NCBI GenBank assembly: GCA_016125165.1
Contig: WGMH01000003.1
Span: forward strand, 620,001 to 684,000
Direction of reading: 5' to 3'
Source of the DNA: Alphaproteobacteria bacterium
GTDB taxonomy: Bacteria; Pseudomonadota; Alphaproteobacteria; Micropepsales; Micropepsaceae
Length of the DNA: 64,000 bases
Positions 20,072-28,007 of the stretch are shown piece by piece. The notes beneath the pieces were generated by a model. It saw nothing but the letters and a program-made list of their open reading frames with translations. It ran no database searches and was not told the origin of the DNA. The position numbers were made by a program, and so were the translations under genes. The stretch's first letter is position 1. Each line of letters starts with the position of its first letter.

Positions 20072-21106
20072 ATGGATGGCGCACTCGACATTGCGGACAG
20101 GCGGTACCCACGCATCGCGTTCTGCGATTCCGCGATGGTGACCGGCGCACTGGCCGCGCTGACAATCGCATTCGCCACGATCTCGTTTCTGATCGGGCCC
20201 GCTAATGTTTCCGCCCACGATCTGATCGCCGGATTGTTCGGCGGCGATAATGCCGCGGGCGTGATTGCACGTGAAATCCGCATGCCGCGCGCCCTGCTCG
20301 CATTGCTTGTTGGCGCGGCACTGGGGTCGAGCGGCGCAGCCCTTCAAGGCCTATTCCGCAATCCGCTGGCGGAGCCAGGCGTGACCGGTGTGACCTCGTC
20401 GGCGGGGCTGGGTGCTGTGATAGCGCTCTATTTCGGATTCGCCGCGACGATACCCGCGCTTCTGCCGGCCTTCGCGGTGGCGGGCGCGCTTGTTTCCGCC
20501 GCCATTCTTTATCTGCTTTCGCGCAGCGGCGCCGGCGTGGTGGCGCTGGTGCTTGCGGGCGTTGCGATTGCGTCGCTCGCTACGGCGCTGACGGCGCTCG
20601 CGCTTTCCTTCGCGCCCAATCCCTATGCCATGACCGAGATGGTGCTGTGGATGATGGGATCGCTGAAGGACCGCACCTTGGCCGATGTATATTTCGCGGC
20701 GCCGCTGGTTGCGCTTGGCATCTTCATCCTCTGGACGGCGCGGCGCGGGATTGAAGCGCTCACGCTCGGCGAGGAAACCGCGCAGACGCTCGGCATCGAT
20801 GTGCACGATACGCGGCGGCGCGTGGTGGTTGGTGTAGCGTTGGCAACCGGCGCAGCCACGGCAGCAGCGGGCGCGGTGAGTTTTGTGGGGCTCGTAGTGC
20901 CGCATCTGCTGCGCCCCTTTTACGGACACGAACCGGCGCGCTTGCTGATCCCTTCGGCACTCGGCGGCGGCGCATTGGTGGCGGCCGCGGATATCGCCGT
21001 GCGCCTGCTCGCGCCGGACGGGCAATTGCTGCTCGGCGTTCTGACCGCGCTTCTGGGCGCGCCATTCTTCATCTGGCTGATCCTGAGATTGCGGGGCGAG
21101 GAATGA
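20072..21106 (+). CDS. btuC: FecCD-family ABC permease (BtuC-like)
   Basis: REIRMPRALLALLVGAALGSSGAALQGLFRNPLAEPGVTGVTSSAGLGA; start moved downstream of riboswitch. Confidence 0.9.
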   Translation: MDGALDIADRRYPRIAFCDSAMVTGALAALTIAFATISFLIGPANVSAHDLIAGLFGGDNAAGVIAREIRMPRALLALLVGAALGSSGAALQGLFRNPLAEPGVTGVTSSAGLGAVIALYFGFAATIPALLPAFAVAGALVSAAILYLLSRSGAGVVALVLAGVAIASLATALTALALSFAPNPYAMTEMVLWMMGSLKDRTLADVYFAAPLVALGIFILWTARRGIEALTLGEETAQTLGIDVHDTRRRVVVGVALATGAATAAAGAVSFVGLVVPHLLRPFYGHEPARLLIPSALGGGALVAAADIAVRLLAPDGQLLLGVLTALLGAPFFIWLILRLRGEE

Positions 21107-21873
21107 GCGCGCCACTGTTCTTTGCGAACGTGTCCGCCGCCTATCGCGGCAACACCGTGTTGAAGAAAGTGACGGCGTCGTTCCGTGCGGGCGCGGTGAC
21201 AGGCCTGATCGGGCCAAACGGCGCAGGCAAGACGACATTGCTGCGCGTGGCTTTGGGCCTGCTTCCCGCGGAGGCAGGATATGTGCGCATTCTCGATCGC
21301 GACCTTTCCGGTTTGAGTACGGACGCGCGCGCGCGTGCCATGGCCTATCTGCCGCAACGCGCCGATGCGCATTGGCCGATTTTAGCCGAACGTCTGGTGC
21401 GGCTTGGCCGGCTTCCCCATGACGCAGCTTCTTCGCCCGATGGTGAAGCGGCGGTGCGCGAGGCGCTGGAACGCTGCGATGCAGAGCACCTGGCGCAACG
21501 CGCGATGAACACGCTTTCAGCCGGCGAACGCGCGCGCGTTTTGATGGCGCGGGCATTGGCAACGCGCGCGCCGGTACTGCTGGCGGATGAACCCGCCGCG
21601 CATATGGACCCCGCACACCAGCTTCGCCTGATGGCGCTGCTTCGCGAAGAAGCGGCGCGCGGGACGGCGGTGCTTGTAACATTGCACGACCTATCGCTCG
21701 CCTCGCGCTATTGCGACGAAGTGGTGGTGATGCGCGAAGGACGGCTGACCGCGCAGGGCTCGCCGGACGATGCGCTCGCCGATGCGTCGCTCGCAGATGT
21801 GTTCGGTATTTCCGTGCGGCGCATGGGCGAGTGCGGCGAACGCGCTGCCATCGTGCCCTGGCAGCAGATCTGA
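21103..21873 (+). CDS. btuD: ABC transporter ATP-binding protein (BtuD/FecE-like)
   Basis: Walker A GPNGAGKTT; signature LSAGERARV; Walker B VLLADEPAAHMD; overlaps btuC stop. Confidence 0.9.
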   Translation: MSAPLFFANVSAAYRGNTVLKKVTASFRAGAVTGLIGPNGAGKTTLLRVALGLLPAEAGYVRILDRDLSGLSTDARARAMAYLPQRADAHWPILAERLVRLGRLPHDAASSPDGEAAVREALERCDAEHLAQRAMNTLSAGERARVLMARALATRAPVLLADEPAAHMDPAHQLRLMALLREEAARGTAVLVTLHDLSLASRYCDEVVVMREGRLTAQGSPDDALADASLADVFGISVRRMGECGERAAIVPWQQI

Positions 21874-21874
21874 C

Positions 21875-22549
21875 TCAGTTCGCGTCGTGGAAATCGGCGC
21901 GCTGGTAGATGATTTCGCCGAGCAAAGGATGATCCGCCTTCAGGGTGAAGGTGAAGCGGCCTTCGTCGATCTCCGCATGCGTGACGGTGATTGCGCCCGG
22001 TGTGAACCACAAAGGCAGCGCGACGCGAAACCTGCCAAGCTTCAAGAAATAGTGTTCGCTGCGGAAGATCAACGCGCGATCTTCCACATGCACCGTGAGC
22101 GTCATGCCGATCCACGCGGCGGCATATTCTTCAAGGCCCGTGGGACCGCCAAAACGCTTGGCCGAATGGATCACCTGCGGGAAAGCATCGGCGCGGCCAT
22201 AAAGGCGCGTCCATACCTGCCCGCCGCCTGCGCCGTCTTCGGTGACGGTGACGATGCTCGGCGTATCACACATGCGCGAAGTGGGAAGCGGCGCGCCTGC
22301 GATGCGTGCGGCCTGCGCGATTAGCCAGCCGATACGCGTAAGCTTCGTTTCGATCACCTCGCCCACATATATCGCGGCGGCGGTGCCCGATAGCCGCTTG
22401 GTGAAGCGCTTGCGCACGGCAGGCGGCAACGCGTTCCAATCTTCCGACGATAAAAGATTGCGGAAACGCAGATCGCCCAGTGTGGCTTGTGGAGCGGCTC
22501 CCTGTAAAATTGTTGGGCGTTCCAGAGACTCAATCGGTTGCGGTCTCAT
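21875..22549 (-). CDS. DUF4166 domain-containing protein
   Basis: LPPAVRKRFTKRLSG..YVGEVIETKLTRIGWLIAQAARIAGAPLP pattern. Confidence 0.72.
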   Translation of the reverse strand: MRPQPIESLERPTILQGAAPQATLGDLRFRNLLSSEDWNALPPAVRKRFTKRLSGTAAAIYVGEVIETKLTRIGWLIAQAARIAGAPLPTSRMCDTPSIVTVTEDGAGGGQVWTRLYGRADAFPQVIHSAKRFGGPTGLEEYAAAWIGMTLTVHVEDRALIFRSEHYFLKLGRFRVALPLWFTPGAITVTHAEIDEGRFTFTLKADHPLLGEIIYQRADFHDAN

Positions 22550-22562
22550 GTTGCCCTCTCCC

Positions 22563-23123
22563 TCATTTGGCCTTGCGGGCCGGAAGCAGATTGATAATGC
22601 GCGCGCCGAGCCTGATGAGCGCCATCAGCTTGGGACGCGGTACCGATGACATTTGTGCGTACCAGCTTGAGGCCGTGCGCGTGAATTCCTGCATGGCATG
22701 CAGGCGCTCCTTAGCGACTGCGTGCATGGCTGTGTCGTTTGCGGCTTCCGCAACGCAGACATCGAGCGCGGCGAGCGCGGGATCGAGTTCGCGCTGCTTG
22801 CGGCCCGCGACGATCTTTGCGGCGATGGACCAGATATCCGTATCCGCCTCGAAATGATCGCGCCGGTCACCCAGCACCGGCACGCGCCGAATGAGGCCCC
22901 AGCCTTGAAGCTCTTTCAGCGAATTGGAGACATTGGAACGCGCCATGGAGAGCGCTGCCGCGATCTCTTCCGCCGTGAGCGCGCGCTCGGACAGATAGAG
23001 CAGTGCGTGGATCTGGCTCACCGACCGGTTCACGCCCCAGGCATCACCCATGTCGCCCCAGTGCAGGATGAAGCGCCGTGTGGCGGGAGGGAGGTGAGCA
23101 TCATCAACAGTTATTTCTGTCAT
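22563..23123 (-). CDS. GbsR/MarR family transcriptional regulator
   Basis: HWGDMGDAWGVNRSVSQIHALLYLSERALTAEEIAAALSMARSNVSNSLKELQGWGLIRRVPVLGDRRDHFEAD; start moved to MTEITVDD. Confidence 0.9.
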   Translation of the reverse strand: MTEITVDDAHLPPATRRFILHWGDMGDAWGVNRSVSQIHALLYLSERALTAEEIAAALSMARSNVSNSLKELQGWGLIRRVPVLGDRRDHFEADTDIWSIAAKIVAGRKQRELDPALAALDVCVAEAANDTAMHAVAKERLHAMQEFTRTASSWYAQMSSVPRPKLMALIRLGARIINLLPARKAK

Positions 23124-23133
23124 TACAGAAATA
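23112..23133. promoter_or_regulatory. Perfect 9-bp inverted repeat over the GbsR start codon, candidate auto-operator
   Basis: TATTTCTGT-CATT-ACAGAAATA; GbsR start codon (CAT on + strand) lies in the spacer. Confidence 0.7.
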
Positions 23134-23252
23134 TCGGATACAACTGGTAGAATTGCAAGCGGACATCTGAAAAAACAGTGTCCAGAGCCTCTGCCGCAAC
23201 AGGCACAGGCGGCCATGAGCGGGGGGGCAAACTCTACCTACGCTGGTAACCG

Positions 23253-24020
23253 CTACCTCTTGGCACCGAGAAGCTGGTTGAGCGACCTGTCGCCGGGCGT
23301 GAGAGGATTCCGCAACTCCTCCAGAACCCTGTTGGCCCAAGCGATAGCCTTGTCTTCCGGATAGTGATCCTCCTTTTCCGGAATATCGGCGCGATCCGTC
23401 TTGTCGGTGCTGTCGATGAACTGGCAGCCGTTTTTGATTACGGTGTCTTTCAATGCCGCGAGAAACCGCGCCTGCCCGAGTAGCGGAAAGAACTTCGCGC
23501 CGGCCTGCGGCGGGCCCACCCAGACACAGGCGCTTCCCGCCTTCTTGATGGCCGCAATCAGCTGCGCGGCTTCGTCCATGTGAATGTCGCTGCCATAGCC
23601 CAGCATATTGAGGCCGAGCGCCACCAGCGTGACTTTGCGCGCCGCATCGAGATTGTCGTAGAGCTCCTGCAGCGTCGGCGTCTCGCCGCCGTTGAAATGT
23701 TCGCATTCGGCAAGGATGCGATCATTCGAGCATTCCCACGCAGTGCAGATGATCTTCGCATAATCCTTGTTGATCCAGTCGCGCGCGCCAGCACCGCACT
23801 TTGCATAGATGGCGGCATTCAGTTTCTTGCCGCCGACGGGATCGCGCATGGAACGGAGCGCGTCGTAGAGCGTGAGACCAAAGGGGCCCTCGCTGTTGGA
23901 ATCGCCGAGGATCAAAACACCCGCGCGATCATCGCCCGCCTGCGCAAGTGACGGCGGCGCCCACGCAGCAAGCGCAGCAAAGGCCGCAAAAAGAAATACG
24001 GCAATACGCTTCATTGGCAC
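23253..24020 (-). CDS. SGNH/GDSL-like hydrolase, exported
   Basis: Signal peptide; GVLILGDSNSEGPFG motif; VTLVALGLNMLGYGSDIHMDEA. Confidence 0.75.
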   Translation of the reverse strand: MPMKRIAVFLFAAFAALAAWAPPSLAQAGDDRAGVLILGDSNSEGPFGLTLYDALRSMRDPVGGKKLNAAIYAKCGAGARDWINKDYAKIICTAWECSNDRILAECEHFNGGETPTLQELYDNLDAARKVTLVALGLNMLGYGSDIHMDEAAQLIAAIKKAGSACVWVGPPQAGAKFFPLLGQARFLAALKDTVIKNGCQFIDSTDKTDRADIPEKEDHYPEDKAIAWANRVLEELRNPLTPGDRSLNQLLGAKR

Positions 24021-24055
24021 CAGCGGCGCTTTCTGTCTGTCACTGGCGGGGCGCC

Positions 24056-24757
24056 CTAGGGATGGGCGTCGTTTGCTGCCTTGGCCGTATCGTTGGCAGG
24101 CTCGGCGTTGAGGCCGGACTGCGTGATGATGACGTTATAGACCGCGCCATCCGCCAGCGGCATGTAGGCGGCGGAACCGAAGCGGCGCTGCTCGGTGTAG
24201 GATTCCGAGGCCAGCCAGAATACCCACGACTTCGGAATGTACTGGTTGATGGCGGGCGGCGGGCCTTTCAGATCGCAGGACGTGATCATCTTGCCGTTGG
24301 CGCGCTCCGCATCGAAGTAGCGGTTGCTCATCTGATCGAGCGTGTAGGTGGTATCCAGACCCAACACGTTGGCCCACGACTTCCACTTCTGCACACGCGC
24401 GCTCATTTCCCATTCATCGCCCTGAAGACGGCATTCCGTCACCGCCTGTTCCGCCGGAATATCGAGACGTTTCACCGTGACATCGTAGGTGCCGGTGGCC
24501 GCATCGGCGGCCTTGATGGTGACGGTGGCAATGGTGCTTTCGTAGGTGAGGCGCGCAAAGCTTTGCGTGTTGAGCGCGAGCAGGCCGACCGCAAGCCCCA
24601 GAATGGACAGCGGCGCACCGGCAGCAAGACGCGCACCGCCGGAACCGGCGCGGCCACCAGCCATGTGCCCGAAACCGCGAAAGACGATGAGAAGACCCAG
24701 CGCCGCCACCGCCAGCGGCACCACGACCCAATACCAACCCAAGCCAGACCAGAACAT
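24056..24757 (-). CDS. Hypothetical membrane protein
   Basis: Two N-terminal TM helices; start at MFWSGLGWYW; no family confidently recognised. Confidence 0.65.
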   Translation of the reverse strand: MFWSGLGWYWVVVPLAVAALGLLIVFRGFGHMAGGRAGSGGARLAAGAPLSILGLAVGLLALNTQSFARLTYESTIATVTIKAADAATGTYDVTVKRLDIPAEQAVTECRLQGDEWEMSARVQKWKSWANVLGLDTTYTLDQMSNRYFDAERANGKMITSCDLKGPPPAINQYIPKSWVFWLASESYTEQRRFGSAAYMPLADGAVYNVIITQSGLNAEPANDTAKAANDAHP

Positions 24758-24918
24758 CGCGCACTCTCTTGCTGCCATTCCCCGACACGAAACCTAGCAA
24801 AAAGAATGCGGCAATTATCCGTTCGGGTCCTCTGTTCGCGACGTTTTCCACGCGCCGTGACCCCAGAAGCACGAAAACAGCATTAAAAACATTGGTTTAT
24901 TCGTTTTGCAGAAATCGG

Positions 24919-24938
24919 CCCTCCCCCCGGGGGGAGGG
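24919..24938. repeat. Perfect 20-bp GC palindrome
   Basis: CCCTCCCCCCGGGGGGAGGG in the intergenic region downstream of 25027. Confidence 0.6.
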
Positions 24939-25026
24939 GGTGGACCGGAATGGCGCGCAAGGGACGGCGAGCCGAGCCGGTCATCCACAGATGGGCGCGG
25001 CCAACCCAACGTTCAAGGCGGCTCGC

Positions 25027-25995
25027 CTAGTGGACGGCAGTGGCCATGGCGGCGAAACCGGCCTCCCGCGAGAACGGCGGCGCGTAGCCCATCTCCCGCC
25101 GTGCCTTCTCGTCGATCAGGATGCAATCGCGCGACATGATATTCGCCGTGAAGCGCGTGAGCGGCGGGCGGCCCGGCAGCGGCAGGATGCGCCACGTCTT
25201 CTCGGCAATATACGCCACCGCGCGCGCCAGCCAGGCTGGCATTTCGCGATCCGGCATCGCCAGATTCTCGGCGGCGGCCATGCGCCCGATCATGTCGCGG
25301 AAGCTGATGGCCCCGCCATCGTCCAGCACGAAATAGGCCTCGCCCGCCTTACCACGGGTGAGCGCAAGTTCCATCGCATAGGTGAGATTGCCGATATAGG
25401 TGGTGGACGTTCTTGCGCGGCCACCACCAACCCATGCGAAGTTGCCGCTCTCGACCATGCCGCGAATGGCAGGCATGAGCGTTTCATCGCCCGGCCCCCA
25501 CACAAAGCGCGGCCGCACGACGATGGTTTCGAAACCCGGCGCGTTCGCGGCACGCACAACCTTTTCCGCATGCGCCTTGGTGCGCGAATAGGGGAAGGGC
25601 GAGCGGAGCGCGAGTGGATAAGTTTCATCCACGCCGCACAAATCTTGACCACGCAGAAGCGCCGCTTCGGTGCCGATATGCACAAAGCGCTTCACGCCCG
25701 CCTTCTTCGCGGCGGCGAGCATGCGCCTGGTGCCATCCACATTCATGCGCCAATAGGCGCTCCATGGACCCCACTCTTCCACATAGGCCGCGCAGTGCAC
25801 GACGGCATCGGCCCCCTTCAGATGCTCGGCGGTGACATCGTCCAGCGAACAGCGCACGGGTTCTGCGCCAGCCTCGCGGATTTTCGCATCGCTCTTTTCG
25901 GAGCGGGACATGGCGCGGATGGTGTGGCTGTCTTTCGCTTCGCGCACATAGGCTCCGCCGACAAAACCCGATGCCCCGGTGATGAAGATGTTCAT
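25027..25995 (-). CDS. NAD-dependent epimerase/dehydratase (3-beta-HSD-like SDR)
   Basis: MNIFITGASGFVGGAYVREA; YSRTKAHAEKVV. Confidence 0.88.
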   Translation of the reverse strand: MNIFITGASGFVGGAYVREAKDSHTIRAMSRSEKSDAKIREAGAEPVRCSLDDVTAEHLKGADAVVHCAAYVEEWGPWSAYWRMNVDGTRRMLAAAKKAGVKRFVHIGTEAALLRGQDLCGVDETYPLALRSPFPYSRTKAHAEKVVRAANAPGFETIVVRPRFVWGPGDETLMPAIRGMVESGNFAWVGGGRARTSTTYIGNLTYAMELALTRGKAGEAYFVLDDGGAISFRDMIGRMAAAENLAMPDREMPAWLARAVAYIAEKTWRILPLPGRPPLTRFTANIMSRDCILIDEKARREMGYAPPFSREAGFAAMATAVH

Positions 25996-26019
25996 GCCGC
26001 CCTCCGCAATGGTGGCAGT

Positions 26020-26784
26020 TTAGCCCGCGGGCGGCGCTTCCAGAAGGGCATTGCCCACAAGCTCCTGCAGCAGCGGCGTGTGCGGATAGGGATGGGTTTT
26101 GTATTGGCGGAAGCCTTCGGCATAGGCGACGCCGAAGTGCTTGCCGCGCCGCGCCGTCCAGCGGTCCATGGAGCCCATGTAATTGTCGATACCGTGCTGC
26201 TTCAGCACCCAGCTGCGCTGGCTGTCGTGGCAGGCGAGCATGGCGCGCTTGGTATCCATGAAGGCTTCCACACTCACGGCGAAATCGGGCATGACCTTCA
26301 CATTGTTGCGGTCGCGCCCTTCGATGGGGTCCATGAAATAAAGGTGCGGGATATGCATGAGCGGTTTGGCGGGACCGGTTTTGTAGTTCGGCACCGACAC
26401 CGCAAAGCACGCATCGCGCACGAGGAGGCTCGTGGCTTCGTGGTCCGGGTGATAATCGGCCGGCGATGCGGTGAGCACGATATCGGGCGCGGCGGCACGG
26501 ATGATCTCGGTGGTGCGGCGGCGGGAGGCATCGTCGTTGAACACCGACAGATCGGGAAAGCCCGCGCAGGTGTAGTTCGCGCCGATGAGCGCAGCGGCCT
26601 TCGCGGCCTCGCTTTTGCGGATGGCACCGATCTCTTCGTTCGGCAAATCCTCCGACCCGCAATCGCCCGCCGTCATGGTGACGATGGATATCGCGTGCCC
26701 GTTCGCCGCCAGCAATGCGAGCGTGGCCGCGCCCAAGGTTTCGATGTCGTCCGGATGGGCATGAATGGCGAGGATGCGGGGCAT
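26020..26784 (-). CDS. PIG-L family deacetylase
   Basis: ILAIHAHPDDIETLGAATLALLAANGH; PADYHPDHEATSLLV. Confidence 0.92.
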   Translation of the reverse strand: MPRILAIHAHPDDIETLGAATLALLAANGHAISIVTMTAGDCGSEDLPNEEIGAIRKSEAAKAAALIGANYTCAGFPDLSVFNDDASRRRTTEIIRAAAPDIVLTASPADYHPDHEATSLLVRDACFAVSVPNYKTGPAKPLMHIPHLYFMDPIEGRDRNNVKVMPDFAVSVEAFMDTKRAMLACHDSQRSWVLKQHGIDNYMGSMDRWTARRGKHFGVAYAEGFRQYKTHPYPHTPLLQELVGNALLEAPPAG

Positions 26785-26788
26785 GTGG

Positions 26789-27271
26789 TCACGCCTTCAG
26801 ATTTGCGAGCGGGTAGATGAGACGCATCGGCGCTTCAAGACGAACGAAGCCGAAATGTTCATAAAATGACATTGCATCATCATCGATGGCATCCACGATC
26901 ATGGCGTATGCTGCGATATCGTTCTGCGCCACCCTAAGGAGCGCATCGGCCAACAGGGCCGCACCGAGGCCTTTGCCCTGATGGGTTCGGGAGACAGCAA
27001 GACGCCCAAGCAGCACCGCCGGAATAACAGGGTAACGCGGGAGCTTTTTTGAATGTGCGACGGGCAGCGCATCGAAGGCGAGCGAGCTTGCGGCAAGGGT
27101 ATAAAAACCGGCGATATCGCCCGATGTTTCGATAGCGACAAAGCAGGAGGCCACGCGGCGGCGGATGTCCTGTCCCACTTGATCGCGAAAATAGCGATTG
27201 AGCGCATCGGACCCGGAGTCGAAGGATTTTCGGTCCCGGTCACCAAGCGGCTCGATCCTGAATGAACTCAT
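26789..27271 (-). CDS. GNAT acetyltransferase, TacT-like toxin
   Basis: FDSGSDALNRYFRDQVGQDIRRRVASCFVA..GFYTLAASSL; LLGRLAVSRTHQGKGLGAALLADAL; overlaps DUF1778 gene. Confidence 0.88.
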   Translation of the reverse strand: MSSFRIEPLGDRDRKSFDSGSDALNRYFRDQVGQDIRRRVASCFVAIETSGDIAGFYTLAASSLAFDALPVAHSKKLPRYPVIPAVLLGRLAVSRTHQGKGLGAALLADALLRVAQNDIAAYAMIVDAIDDDAMSFYEHFGFVRLEAPMRLIYPLANLKA

Positions 27272-27552
27272 CTCTCGCGGATCAGCCGCGCGCGCGCCTT
27301 CATCGCTCGCTTCAATGCCGCATTCGGCTTGGGCGGGTTCAGCAACAGGGCCGCAACACGCTCCTGATCCGCCACAGACAGGCGAACGATCTGCGCGGCT
27401 TCGATTGTGCGCTGCGCAGCCTCCTGCGCGGCAGCCACCACGAAGTCGCTGATGCTGCGGCCTTGAATCTCTGCGGCGCGTTTCACGGTGGAAAGCGCGT
27501 CGGGCGAGATGCGCGCCTCAATGCGGGCGGAGCGGTTTGCGGATTGCGTCAT
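27268..27552 (-). CDS. DUF1778 domain antitoxin (TacA-like)
   Basis: SARIEARISPDALSTVKRAAEIQGRSISDFVVAAAQEAAQRTI; ATGA overlap with toxin gene. Confidence 0.88.
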   Translation of the reverse strand: MTQSANRSARIEARISPDALSTVKRAAEIQGRSISDFVVAAAQEAAQRTIEAAQIVRLSVADQERVAALLLNPPKPNAALKRAMKARARLIRER

Positions 27553-27558
27553 GTGCAC

Positions 27559-27583
27559 AATGTACGGCAAATTACCGGACATT
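27559..27583. promoter_or_regulatory. Inverted repeat upstream of the TA operon, candidate operator
   Basis: AATGTACGG-N7-CCGGACATT just upstream of antitoxin start (27552); 8 of 9 bp symmetric. Confidence 0.5.
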
Positions 27584-27630
27584 GCAAGTACGCGCTGCAA
27601 TCACCGCGCCGAACGCGCAAATCCGCGCAT

Positions 27631-27720
27631 TGTCATCCGCCGCGAATGCGGCGGACCCAGTTGAACACGGCAAGCAGCAACAGAACCCACCTGGGTGGCC
27701 CGCATTCGCGGGCCATGACA
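27631..27720. repeat. REP/MITE-like intergenic element, copy 1
   Basis: TGTCAT[CCGCCGC-gaat-GCGGCGG]ACCCA ... TGGGT[GGCCCGC-attc-GCGGGCC]ATGACA. Confidence 0.7.
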
Positions 27721-27721
27721 G

Positions 27722-28006
27722 CTAGAGCGGGTTCGCGCGATAGACGAACTCGACGAGATAAACCTTCTCGCCGCGGCCATGCTTCGCGGTTTTCAGAAGA
27801 TCGACCACACCGGCGAAACCGGATCGGCGGGCAAGGTCCGGCGTAATGCCGTCCATGCCGATCTCGCGGATGCGCGTGACTTCGATAGCGCCAGCGCCGA
27901 GCCTGTAACGCCCGCCCACTTTCACCCTCGGGCTTTGCCAGATGCGCACGCTGCAGGTGATCTCGCCGGACATCACGCGCGGGCGAAGATGTTTGGCGAA
28001 CATCAT
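27722..28006 (-). CDS. ASCH domain-like small protein
   Basis: FAKHLRPRVMSGEITCSVRIWQSPRVKVGGRYRLGAGAIEVTRIREI..RRSGF pattern. Confidence 0.65.
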   Translation of the reverse strand: MMFAKHLRPRVMSGEITCSVRIWQSPRVKVGGRYRLGAGAIEVTRIREIGMDGITPDLARRSGFAGVVDLLKTAKHGRGEKVYLVEFVYRANPL

Positions 28007-28007
28007 C

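Noticed and set aside
20351-21682. 443-aa - strand ORF
   Set aside because: Antisense to btuCD, Arg/Pro/Ala-rich shadow translation
24769-26820. 683-aa + strand ORF
   Set aside because: Runs antisense over the SDR and PIG-L genes and across intergenic DNA; His/Arg/Gly-rich shadow translation typical of high-GC DNA
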